NCBI GenBank assembly: GCA_029433415.1
Contig: JAQTIA010000003.1
Coordinates: forward strand, 1,020,501 to 1,084,500
Direction of reading: 5' to 3'
Source: Acetobacteraceae bacterium ESL0709
GTDB lineage: Bacteria > Pseudomonadota > Alphaproteobacteria > Acetobacterales > Acetobacteraceae
Length of the DNA: 64,000 nucleotides
This document shows positions 36,079-42,919 of this stretch, in pieces; the first letter of the stretch is position 1, and every line of letters begins with the position of its first letter. The notes beneath the pieces were generated by a model. The model searched no databases. It saw only the letters and a program-made list of their open reading frames with translations, and had not been told where the DNA came from. The position numbers and the translations under genes are program-made.

Positions 36079-36388
36079 GTCCACGTAGCTCAGCAGGATA
36101 GAGCACAGGATTCCTATTTAATTGGGCGCTGGGAGTGGGAAACCGCCCAGTGGATTCGCTCAAATTCGGGGAACGCTCTGGTTTTTACCGTGCCAATCCC
36201 GAGCCAAGCTTCCGGTTTTAGCAAACTGGGAGAAGGTGTAGAGACTGAACGGGCGATACCTGACGGCATTTATGCCCATGGTAAAGAGACAGTCCAGCCT
36301 ACAAACACTTCACACTGGTGAAGTGGCTATGAAAATAGCGGTGGGATGAATCCTGGGGCCGAAGGTTCGAATCCTTTCGTGGACACCA
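36079..36388 (+). tRNA. tRNA-Arg(CCU), interrupted by an intron
   Basis: The two exons, 36079-36115 and 36349-36388, join to a 77-base tRNA with encoded CCA. The acceptor stem GTCCACG/CGTGGAC is perfect. The D-stem is GCTC/GAGC, the anticodon stem CAGGA/TCCTG, and the T-arm GAAGG-TTCGAAT-CCTTT. The joined anticodon loop TTCCTAA gives anticodon CCU, which reads AGG. The intervening 233 bases form a group I intron. A possible promoter lies upstream (TTGCAG at 36040-36045, with a weak -10 about 17 bases on). Confidence 0.93.
36116..36348 (+). ncRNA. Group I self-splicing intron in tRNA-Arg(CCU)
   Basis: The 233-base intron sits between anticodon U36 and A37. The 5' exon ends in CCT, which can pair with GGG at 36124-36126 (P1, with U-G at the splice site). 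P2 is 36129-36133/36146-36150 with a GAAA loop. P3 is TCGCTC (36156-36161)/GGGCGA (36251-36256). P7 is GACTG (36243-36247)/CAGTC (36290-36294), and P8 is GGCAT/ATGCC (36265-36276). P9 is an 8-bp hairpin at 36306-36325, followed by GCTAT-GAAA-ATAGC. The last base is G (omega G, 36348). The core segment GGTGTAGAGACTGAACGGGC resembles the cyanobacterial tRNA-Leu intron as recalled, so subgroup IC3 is likely. No endonuclease is encoded. Confidence 0.92.
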
Positions 36389-36672
36389 ACAAAATCCTTA
36401 CGACCATTTAACACATTAATGCGTAGGGTATCCCCCTGAGATGCCGGTTCAATATCCGCGACGCACAGTACCTCCTTTTTGCTAGCACAAGCGATTTTGA
36501 TGAAGGACGCTACCGACATAAAACGTCGTATAGGCACCACAACACCGATCGTAATGAAATGCAGCAGCACTAATACCTGGAGCCATAAAGTTAAGTAAAC
36601 CAGCTGCCATATTATAGACAAACAATCATTATCTTGCGAGAATTATAATACAAATATACTCTATATCTTGCC
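36389..36672. other. Spacer after tRNA-Arg, no convincing gene
   Basis: These 284 bases become AT-rich toward the Fic gene. A minus-strand reading frame from 36621 starts with a hydrophobic stretch, but it runs on through the tRNA exon and intron, so its C-terminal part cannot be a real protein. It may be a decayed fragment; nothing recognisable was found. No copy of the tRNA 3' end, as expected for an integrated element's att site, was seen. Confidence 0.4.
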
Positions 36673-37779
36673 TTATATCTTGCCTTCGACAATAGCGATA
36701 AGGGACTTCATGGCGTAGATGGCTGGTTTCCGCCCTTTTGAATTTCTTACTTTGCCAATCAATCCAGCCTCTTCAATTTGTTTCAGAAATAAATTCGCCG
36801 TCATCTTGTTGTTAAACTTGGCTTCATTGGCAAATTTGGAGCCATCAATAATAGGATACTTAAAAAATGCATCGACAGCACCGTACACAAACTGTGAATG
36901 GGTAATGTCGACGAAACGCTCTGTCATAATTTCATAAAGGGCCCGCAACTTTTTTGTTTTATCAAGATTCCGCTCAGCCTGACTGATCAAGGCATTAATC
37001 GAAAAAACCAGCCATCCATGCCAATCTCTGGTTTCTGTAATAGACAATAAACGATCGTAATATTCGTCTCTATGCTCTTCCAGATACTCAGAAAGATAGA
37101 ACACAGGACTGGAAATTAACCCGTTTTTATGAAGAATAAGTGGGATAAGCATACGACCTATCCGTCCATTTCCATCTTTAAAAGGATGGATAATTTCAAA
37201 CTGTGCATGGGCTATCAACGTCTGAAGAACTGAATCCTCGGAAGAAAGATTAATATATTTTTCCCAATTTTCCAGTCTATCGTGCATAATAATTGGCGAT
37301 GGTGGAATAAAACGCGCACTTTCGATCCTGTCGCCTGCTTTACCAATCCAGTTTTGTTCTGTCCTGAAACTACCCGGATCTTTATACTGTCCCCTGGCAC
37401 CCTGCAAAAGACGCTGATGAGCCTCCTTTATGAGAGATAATGACAATTCTCGACGTCCCAACTCTCCAGTCACGATCCGAATCGCGCTTCTGTAATTGGA
37501 AATCTCAACCCAGTCACCTCTGCGACTTTCGTCACCTTCCATACCAGCGTCATATTCCAAAACTTCGTCGAAAGTTGCTTGTGTACCTTCGATCCTAGAA
37601 GAAAGAACAGCTTCTTTCGTTGTCATAGGCGATAATAAGACTGCCGGGTTTGGCAATGTCCGAAGCATACCATCATAACGTGCCAGAGCGGCATTCGCTT
37701 TACCCGCAAGAGGCAATAACTCGCGCCAGTTTAACGTCTCCAAGGGTAACAAATCCGGCAGACAAGGCTGTTTGGTCAT
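36673..37779 (-). CDS. Fic-domain protein with own inhibitory motif and C-terminal wHTH
   Basis: Fic proteins transfer AMP (or related groups) to hydroxyl side chains of target proteins. The 368 residues hold an N-terminal inhibitory helix with SSRIEGT (Ser60, Glu64, Gly65), the Fic motif HPFKDGNGRIGR (198-209, catalytic His198), and a C-terminal winged-helix-like region (about 290-360). The internal Glu places it in the self-inhibited class II, so no separate antitoxin is expected, and none is seen. The ATG at 37779 is preferred to a GTG 12 codons upstream, which lies inside the repeat-bearing promoter. Repeats upstream suggest autoregulation. Target unknown. Confidence 0.92.
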   Translation of the reverse strand: MTKQPCLPDLLPLETLNWRELLPLAGKANAALARYDGMLRTLPNPAVLLSPMTTKEAVLSSRIEGTQATFDEVLEYDAGMEGDESRRGDWVEISNYRSAIRIVTGELGRRELSLSLIKEAHQRLLQGARGQYKDPGSFRTEQNWIGKAGDRIESARFIPPSPIIMHDRLENWEKYINLSSEDSVLQTLIAHAQFEIIHPFKDGNGRIGRMLIPLILHKNGLISSPVFYLSEYLEEHRDEYYDRLLSITETRDWHGWLVFSINALISQAERNLDKTKKLRALYEIMTERFVDITHSQFVYGAVDAFFKYPIIDGSKFANEAKFNNKMTANLFLKQIEEAGLIGKVRNSKGRKPAIYAMKSLIAIVEGKI

Positions 37780-37798
37780 CAGACGCTTTTCCTGATTC

Positions 37799-37902
37799 GC
37801 TAAAAGCAAAACCACAATTCAGTTTTAGCAATATTTTTTGCTGATATCCTAATTTTAGCATAAGCGTTTTCTAAAAACAGATCCCTAATTCAGTTTTAGC
37901 AA
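37799..37902 (-). promoter_or_regulatory. Operator-like TTTTAGC repeats before fic gene
   Basis: Three copies of TTTTAGC lie on the plus strand at 37823-37829, 37853-37859 and 37894-37900, with one inverted GCTAAAA at 37799-37805. Two of the copies lie within an exact 16-base direct repeat, AATTCAGTTTTAGCAA (37816-37831 and 37887-37902). Copy spacings of 30 and 41 bases are close to whole helical turns. On the minus strand TAAAAT within the middle copy could also serve as a -10. The obvious candidate binder is the wHTH part of the Fic protein. Confidence 0.55.
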
Positions 37903-37971
37903 ATTCCTTCCTCTCAAAAGCCAAAACACTCTATAGTTCTCTCCTTCCCGTTCCCGCAGAAAGGCGCCCTT

Positions 37972-38436
37972 ATGAAGACTGAACCCTCTTTTCTTTTTGT
38001 CTGTACGGGCAATATCTGCCGTTCGCCCCTGGCAGAGCTCGCCATGAGGGAAGAAGCTCAAAAAAGAGGACTACAACTCAGGATTGATTCAGCCGCTACA
38101 GGCGAGTGGCATCTTGGCTATCCGCCAGATCCGCGTGCGCAGGCCATAGCCCGACGCGAGGGGCATGATATTTCCTATTACCGTTCCCGCGCGGTTTGCT
38201 CGCGTGATTTTGAAGATTTCACCCATATCATCGCCCTCGACCATACGCATTACAAAACCTTGAAGGCATTAAAGCCTTCCGGCTCGAAAGCACGCATTAT
38301 CCTTATGCTGGACTGCGTCAAGGGGCGGAAAGGACAGGATGTAAAAGACCCTTATTACGGCACAGAGCGTGATTTCGAGACCACGTGGCACGACGTAAAG
38401 CAGGCTTGCCAAGCTCTGGCTGAAGAGGCACTCTGA
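37972..38436 (+). CDS. Low-molecular-weight protein-tyrosine phosphatase
   Basis: This cytoplasmic phosphatase acts on phosphotyrosine or small phosphorylated substrates. The 154-residue protein has the P-loop CTGNICRSP with catalytic Cys11 and Arg17, and the general-acid loop DPYYG near residue 125. It is more similar in layout to stand-alone phosphatases than to those of exopolysaccharide operons, since no Wzc-like kinase or glycan genes are nearby. It precedes the dehydrogenase by 40 bases on the same strand. Confidence 0.93.
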   Translation: MKTEPSFLFVCTGNICRSPLAELAMREEAQKRGLQLRIDSAATGEWHLGYPPDPRAQAIARREGHDISYYRSRAVCSRDFEDFTHIIALDHTHYKTLKALKPSGSKARIILMLDCVKGRKGQDVKDPYYGTERDFETTWHDVKQACQALAEEAL

Positions 38437-38476
38437 AAAACATCCTCTCAGACCGGATTTTTCAAAAGGGGCTCTT

Positions 38477-39412
38477 ATGTCTTCTCTCGCCGATATTCTC
38501 GTTATTGATGCGTACGCACCAGTGATTCTGAAAAAGCTGTCAGAACATTTTACGCTGCATCATTATAAGGACCTTGCGAGCCTTGCACCGATCGCCCCTT
38601 ACCTCAAGGCCATTGCCACAACAGGCGCTGCCGGCGTTCCCTCTGGCATCATGGAGGCCCTGCCGCACCTGGAAATCATTGCCGTCAATGGCGTGGGGAC
38701 GGACCAGATTGACCTTGAACAGGCAAAAGAGCGACAGATTCCCGTCAGTGTCACAAGCAATATGACAACAAATGACGTAGCAGATCTGGCTATCATGCTG
38801 CTCATGACGCTCAGACGCAATTTCCGTTACAACGAGGAATATATGCAAGCCGGTCGGTGGGCAAGCGAAGGCTATCCACCCCTCTCCCGCAGTCTTGAAG
38901 AAAAACGCATGGGCATTGTCGGGTTTGGCGCGATTGGACAGGCTATTGCTCGCCGCGCTCAGGCCAGCGAGATGGAAGTCACCTATTACAGCCGTCATAA
39001 ACGCCCGGAAAGTTCCTGTCCTTTCGAACCAGATTTGCTGAAACTTGCAGAATGGGCCGATGTGCTGACTCTCGCTGTTCCCGGTGGCGCTGCCACGCAG
39101 GGACTGGTAAATGAGGATGTGCTGAAAGCCCTTGGCCCCCATGGCGTGCTTATCAACATCGCCCGGGGCAGCGTGGTGGATGAAGACGCTCTGATCAAAG
39201 CCCTGCAAAAGGGAACAATCGCCGGAGCAGGACTGGATGTGTTCTGCCACGAACCCGACATCAATCCGGCACTTCTGAAGCTGAGTAACGTCACGCTCCA
39301 GCCCCATCAAGGCTCCGCAACGGAAGAAACGAGACTGAAAATGGGCATGAATGTCGTTGACAATCTGCTGGCCCACTTCACCGGCAAGCCCCTTTTGACG
39401 CCTCTATTTTAG
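38477..39412 (+). CDS. D-2-hydroxyacid dehydrogenase (hydroxypyruvate/2-ketogluconate reductase-like)
   Basis: This 311-residue NAD(P)-dependent dehydrogenase reduces a 2-keto acid to the D-hydroxy acid. It has the Rossmann motif GIVGFGAIGQAIARR, catalytic Arg in NIARGSVVDE, Glu in CHEPDINP and His in QPHQGSAT. The family includes glyoxylate, hydroxypyruvate and 2-ketogluconate reductases, and the last would fit acetic acid bacteria, but the substrate cannot be read from sequence. It may be cotranscribed with the phosphatase gene. A strong hairpin follows. Confidence 0.9.
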   Translation: MSSLADILVIDAYAPVILKKLSEHFTLHHYKDLASLAPIAPYLKAIATTGAAGVPSGIMEALPHLEIIAVNGVGTDQIDLEQAKERQIPVSVTSNMTTNDVADLAIMLLMTLRRNFRYNEEYMQAGRWASEGYPPLSRSLEEKRMGIVGFGAIGQAIARRAQASEMEVTYYSRHKRPESSCPFEPDLLKLAEWADVLTLAVPGGAATQGLVNEDVLKALGPHGVLINIARGSVVDEDALIKALQKGTIAGAGLDVFCHEPDINPALLKLSNVTLQPHQGSATEETRLKMGMNVVDNLLAHFTGKPLLTPLF

Positions 39413-39441
39413 GGAGTATTGCCTGGGGGTTCTTTAAACTG

Positions 39442-39468
39442 GGGCGCCCTTTAAAAAAAGAGGCGCCC
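39442..39468. terminator. Bidirectional hairpin between convergent genes
   Basis: The 7-bp GC-rich arms GGGCGCC (39442-39448) and GGCGCCC (39462-39468) enclose CTTT/AAAG, which can extend the stem. It lies between the convergent dehydrogenase and NAD kinase genes, where a shared terminator is expected. A/T-rich bases are in the loop and flanks, but no long U-tract follows. Confidence 0.6.
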
Positions 39469-39479
39469 TGACAAGAATT

Positions 39480-40244
39480 TCAACCCTCGAACTGCTCAGC
39501 AATGATACGATCTGAAAGGCTGTGACCGGGGTCGAAGAGCAATGTCGCCTTGATGTTCAGCTCTTCATAGACCGTGACTTCCGTCACATCACGAATTTCC
39601 TTTGATCCCGCCACAGCCGAAACAGGCCGCTTGACGGGCTCGCTCATAATAAAACGGACAACCGCCTTGGCCGGCAGAAGGGCCCCTCGCCAGTGACGTG
39701 GTGAAAAAGGCGAAATCGGGGTCAGAGAAAGTAACGCCGCCCCCAATGGGATAATCGGCCCATGCGCCGAACGATTATAGGCTGTGGACCCGGCGGGAGT
39801 TGAAAGAATGACGCCGTCACAGCTCAGATTATCCATCCGGCGTTCATTATCCACATCAATTGAGATCCGCGCTGACTGCCGCGTTTCACGAAAGAGATAG
39901 ACATCATTAAAACTCACCCCTTCATGCACAACGCCGTCGCGCGTTTGAGCCGTCATATGAAGAGGAGAAATGACCGTCGGCTCCGCTAGCTTCAGGCGTT
40001 CCAGTAAATCATGATCGCACTGGCCCGGTTCATTCATCAAAAACCCGACCGTGCCGTAATTCAACCCAAAAACTGGCAAGGAATAAGATAATGTCTCAAG
40101 CAGGGTCTCGAGCAGAAACCCGTCGCCACCAAGACAGACAATGACATCCGCTTCTGCAAGCGACACCTGACCATATTTTCCAACAAGACGAGAAAGCGCA
40201 TTCTGTGCCAGCTCGGAAGGGGCAGCGGCGAAAGCAATTTTCAT
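39480..40244 (-). CDS. nadK: NAD kinase
   Basis: NAD kinase makes NADP from NAD. The 254-residue protein has the GGDG motif (residues 39-42, catalytic Asp41), the LNYGTVGFLMNE block and the C-terminal substrate loop with DGVILSTPAGSTAYNRSA. Length and motifs are normal. It is convergent with the hydroxyacid dehydrogenase, sharing a hairpin with it, and stands alone upstream. Confidence 0.96.
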   Translation of the reverse strand: MKIAFAAAPSELAQNALSRLVGKYGQVSLAEADVIVCLGGDGFLLETLLETLSYSLPVFGLNYGTVGFLMNEPGQCDHDLLERLKLAEPTVISPLHMTAQTRDGVVHEGVSFNDVYLFRETRQSARISIDVDNERRMDNLSCDGVILSTPAGSTAYNRSAHGPIIPLGAALLSLTPISPFSPRHWRGALLPAKAVVRFIMSEPVKRPVSAVAGSKEIRDVTEVTVYEELNIKATLLFDPGHSLSDRIIAEQFEG

Positions 40245-40485
40245 GATTCGATACGACTTTCAGGAAATTATGGTGAAAAGGGTTCTATTATAATAGCTGA
40301 AAGCGCGTAAAAAAAGAGAATAGAGCGGTATTTGGCTGCTCTATAGTCATTTCTGATAACTGGCTCGCCCATTCCAGACCCAACACAGTTCACGATGACC
40401 CAACAGCCATGACATACACAGAACCCGACATAGAGGGATTACCAAGAGTCATGCTGGATGTTGATACCAGAATAACGACGCCGAA

Positions 40486-40524
40486 GGCGCTCTCATGATC
40501 CTCCAGAACCAGAATGGAAAATAA
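40486..40524 (+). pseudogene. 3' remnant of a third tandem secreted-repeat gene
   Basis: The bases encode EGALMILQNQNGK and a stop codon, almost identical to the last codons of the two intact genes downstream (GALMILQNQNRK). The CCCGG/CCGGG hairpin that follows (40530-40534/40544-40548) and the next spacer also match the spacer after the first intact copy. Upstream, similarity stops abruptly. This is what a deletion or recombination within a tandem array would leave. Confidence 0.75.
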
Positions 40525-40602
40525 TCCTCCCCGGCCTACACCTCCGGGATTGTTCTATAAGGCGCCCATCCTTACTTAAAGAATGTCTATATGGAGAACA
40601 TT

Positions 40603-41148
40603 ATGAAACGTAAATTTTTGTTTTTGGGAGCGATGTTGATAGCCTCTGGCACGTTTATATATCCTTCTCATGCGCAATTTATTAGATATCCAGGTACATC
40701 AGAGGATGTATTATTAGCCACTGGCAAACCCCCAGCAGATGAAGGCAAGGAATATAATGAAAGGCACAGGCAGCAAGCCGACACCACCCCCCATTGGGAA
40801 CCGATCATTATCAATGGGGATCAGGCGGGACGGATTGACCAGAATGGTGAGGTTTATAACCGTTCGGGTGATTCCGTTGGAATTATTGACCCGAAAAATG
40901 GCACGTTCATCTATAATAACGGGCAGGTTGGCCGTATTGATTCCGGTGGAGACATCCATGATAGCAGCGGTCGTATCATCGCCAGCACTGGCTCCAGTGG
41001 CAATGTCATTATTAATGGCGATCAAGCCGGCCGCGTGGATAGTCAAGGCACTGTGTATGACAGATCCGGCAGCGCAATAGGCCAAGTCCCTGCCGGGAGC
41101 AATGCTGTCGGTGCCCTCATGATCCTCCAGAACCAGAATAGAAAATAA
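40603..41148 (+). CDS. Secreted repeat protein, tandem copy 1
   Basis: This 181-residue protein has unknown function. The signal peptide MKRKFLFLGAMLIASG ends near SHA-Q, so it is exported. The mature part has repeated units of the type GDQAGRIDxxGxVYDxSG, about 20 residues each, suggesting small beta-strand repeats similar in style to beta-flower or propeller-like proteins (inference). The ATG at 40603 was chosen over one four codons upstream, because in copy 2 that upstream codon is ACG and both copies share the GGAGAA ribosome-binding site. Its last 86 residues match copy 2 except at one position. Confidence 0.82.
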   Translation: MKRKFLFLGAMLIASGTFIYPSHAQFIRYPGTSEDVLLATGKPPADEGKEYNERHRQQADTTPHWEPIIINGDQAGRIDQNGEVYNRSGDSVGIIDPKNGTFIYNNGQVGRIDSGGDIHDSSGRIIASTGSSGNVIINGDQAGRVDSQGTVYDRSGSAIGQVPAGSNAVGALMILQNQNRK

Positions 41149-41184
41149 TCCTCCTGTTTCTATAAAATGACACTACAAAAACAA

Positions 41185-41208
41185 CCCCGGACAACACCTC
41201 CGGGATTG
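41185..41208 (+). terminator. Terminator-like hairpin after copy 1
   Basis: The arms CCCGGA (41186-41191) and TCCGGG (41199-41204) form a 6-bp core, extended by CAA/TTG across one mismatch. Equivalent hairpins follow copy 2 and the remnant copy at the same place, with compensating changes, which supports a real function as terminator. Confidence 0.6.
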
Positions 41209-41258
41209 CTCTATAAGGCGTCCGTCCTTACTTAAATAATCCCCATACGGAGAAAATT

Positions 41259-41807
41259 ATGAAATGTAAATTTATTCTTCTGGGAACTATCTTGGTAACG
41301 TCAAGCGTTTTTGTGCAGCCTTCATACGCACAATTCATTAGATATCCTGGTTCTTCAGAAACGGTATTAATGGCTACTGGTAAGCCTGCAGGTGACGAAG
41401 GTAAAGACTATGATGAAAGGCGCAAAAGTGAACAAACCGACACCTACCCCCATTGGGAACCGATCATTGCCCATGGCCGTCAGGTGGGGCGGATTGACCA
41501 ACATGGCGAGGTTTATAATGAATCAGGCGATTCAGTAGGGATTGTTGACCCGAAGAATGGCACGTTCATCTATAATAACGGGCAGGTTGGCCGTATTGAT
41601 TCCGGTGGGGACATTCATGATAGCAGCGGCCGTATCATCGCCAGCACTGGTTCCAGCGGCAATGTCATCATTAACGGCGATCAAGCTGGCCGCGTGGATA
41701 GTCAGGGCACTGTGTATGACAGCTCCGGCAGCGCAATAGGCCAAGTCCCTGCCGGGAGCAATGCTGTCGGTGCCCTCATGATCCTCCAGAACCAGAATAG
41801 AAAATAA
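41259..41807 (+). CDS. Secreted repeat protein, tandem copy 2
   Basis: This 182-residue paralogue of the preceding gene has unknown function. It has a signal peptide (MKCKFILLGTILVTSS, ending near SYA-Q) and the same short repeats built around GRIDxxGxVY and SGDSVGIVDPKNG. The first half differs clearly from copy 1 (for example AHGRQVGRIDQHGEVYNESG), while from DPKNG to the end only one residue differs. The promoter-side spacer is also duplicated. It is likely expressed separately, since hairpins lie on both sides. Confidence 0.82.
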   Translation: MKCKFILLGTILVTSSVFVQPSYAQFIRYPGSSETVLMATGKPAGDEGKDYDERRKSEQTDTYPHWEPIIAHGRQVGRIDQHGEVYNESGDSVGIVDPKNGTFIYNNGQVGRIDSGGDIHDSSGRIIASTGSSGNVIINGDQAGRVDSQGTVYDSSGSAIGQVPAGSNAVGALMILQNQNRK

Positions 41808-41838
41808 CTCTCCCTTCCTTATAAAATGACACTACCAA

Positions 41839-41870
41839 AACAACCTCGGACACTACATTCCGGGGTTGTT
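41839..41870 (+). terminator. Terminator hairpin after copy 2
   Basis: The 12-bp arms (41839-41850/41859-41870) have only one G-U pair and an 8-base loop. It corresponds to the weaker hairpins after copy 1 and the remnant and is the strongest of the three. A CTATAAAAG stretch follows rather than a plain U-tract. Confidence 0.65.
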
Positions 41871-41932
41871 CTATAAAAGAACCATACCTTCTTAAATAAT
41901 TTTTCCATCAAAAAAAATATTCGTACATCTTT

Positions 41933-42079
41933 TCAGTAGATGATAGGTTCAAAAAGCTTATCCATTAATATCAGCTTTTCAATACCATTGGCTTTTATTT
42001 CCAGTCTTCCATAAACTTCCTTGTCTGAGTTTTCGACCGAAAATACGCCGTAATCTGAAAATATGATTTCATCGTCCAT
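41933..42079 (-). CDS. Hypothetical 48-residue small protein
   Basis: A 48-codon reading frame starts at an ATG (42079) preceded by a near-perfect ribosome-binding site AGGAGG with a 4-5-base gap. The protein begins MDDEIIFSDYGVFSVENSDK and ends FEPIIY; it is acidic with alternating hydrophobic residues, and no signal peptide or known motif is seen. It faces the tandem secreted-protein genes (convergent). Codon use looks normal. The strong initiation site is the main support; function unknown. Confidence 0.55.
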   Translation of the reverse strand: MDDEIIFSDYGVFSVENSDKEVYGRLEIKANGIEKLILMDKLFEPIIY

Positions 42080-42266
42080 CGTGACCTCCTGCGCAGAACT
42101 GCTCTTCAGTTTGGCATAATGTAGGGTAGAGGCAATAGTGGGGATAATATTCTTACTGGTTTGTTAACTATTATCACAAATCAGAAAAAATACTTTCCGC
42201 GTCCGGGCAAGAAACAGGTGCCCGTCAGGTGCTGTCTTGACTTTGCAAGAAAGGGAGGAGTAAGCA

Positions 42267-42310
42267 ATAGGGACGGACCACAATGGTGAATCAGACCATT
42301 GCGGCCCTAT
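42267..42310 (+). promoter_or_regulatory. Nested stem-loop upstream of small gene
   Basis: The outer arms ATAGGG (42267-42272)/CCCTAT (42305-42310) enclose the inner arms CAATGGT (42281-42287)/ACCATTG (42295-42301) with a 7-base loop. The structure ends about 30 bases before the start of the 91-residue gene. It could be a leader RNA element or part of a small RNA. No known riboswitch was recognised. Confidence 0.35.
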
Positions 42311-42341
42311 CGCAACCTGAGCCACTTAAAGGAAAACTCAG

Positions 42342-42617
42342 ATGACGACTGTCCATGCTCATAGCATGAGAGATCATGCACGTGCTAGCCTTGCGTTAGC
42401 GCGGTTTTTGGCACGTAATGAAGAAAAGGACGTAACCGTTCCTGGTGCTCTAAAAATACGCAGGCACACAGGACGGGGCTGGCGGCCCTTCGTGCGCAAT
42501 CGCATTGTTATTCCTATTGCAATGTCTTACCAGCCTGACTTTCCTCGTTATGACTTTATTCAGGGTCAGGCAACTCCCTCACGAAAGAAGATGTTCCCCG
42601 CCGGCACACTAGACTAG
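42342..42617 (+). CDS. Hypothetical basic 91-residue protein
   Basis: The protein begins MTTVHAHSMRDHARASLALA and is rich in Arg, His and Pro, with no membrane segment or known domain. An AAGGAAAA ribosome-binding site lies 7-8 bases before the ATG, and a structured leader precedes it. A 12-bp inverted repeat lies downstream. Nothing identifies its role; the basic character would fit nucleic-acid binding, but that is speculation. It could still be a chance reading frame. Confidence 0.5.
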   Translation: MTTVHAHSMRDHARASLALARFLARNEEKDVTVPGALKIRRHTGRGWRPFVRNRIVIPIAMSYQPDFPRYDFIQGQATPSRKKMFPAGTLD

Positions 42618-42919
42618 CACCATAAGGGCCTGACCCAGCCAACATCATTTTTCGCCATTACGGACTATGGAAACGAACTTTCGGATGACCAACCTGTTTC
42701 CATAGTCTGGACAGGCACGCTATTTTAAAAAACTATCTTTAAAACCAGACGGTCTTTCAGTCGAACAAGACACTCGGGCATATCCCGTTATAAAGCCTCC
42801 CCCGAAAACCGTAACAGCCTAGCAGACACCTTTATCCATAAGGTTTCAACAGGCCTTCACGCCTATGAAAAACATGAAGGCCACCTATTATGTAAAGATT
42901 ACGGTGCTTCAGGTGAATC
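42618..42919. other. Spacer with 12-bp inverted repeat
   Basis: No gene is seen in these 302 bases. The perfect arms GACTATGGAAAC (42663-42674) and GTTTCCATAGTC (42696-42707) enclose a 21-base loop, and could end the transcript of the 91-residue gene. The next 200 bases show no clear feature before the DapA-family gene end. Confidence 0.45.

Noticed and set aside
35677-36321. A 214-codon plus-strand frame across the DUF3576 gene and the tRNA
   Set aside because: It overlaps a real gene on the other strand and the tRNA-intron, and shows no protein motif.
36310-36621. A 103-codon minus-strand frame with a hydrophobic start
   Set aside because: It runs through the tRNA 3' exon and the intron end, so it is most likely accidental; it was described only as part of the spacer.
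36349-36672. Possible integration site of a mobile element at the tRNA 3' end
   Set aside because: No second copy of the tRNA 3' end and no integrase were seen in the window.
36673-37902. A Fic toxin-antitoxin pair
   Set aside because: No small partner gene is adjacent, and the inhibitory motif is inside the Fic protein itself, so a two-gene module is not supported.
40603-41807. Tandem genes as a CRISPR-like or satellite repeat
   Set aside because: The repeats are whole coding genes with signal peptides and spacers, not short repeats with unique spacers.
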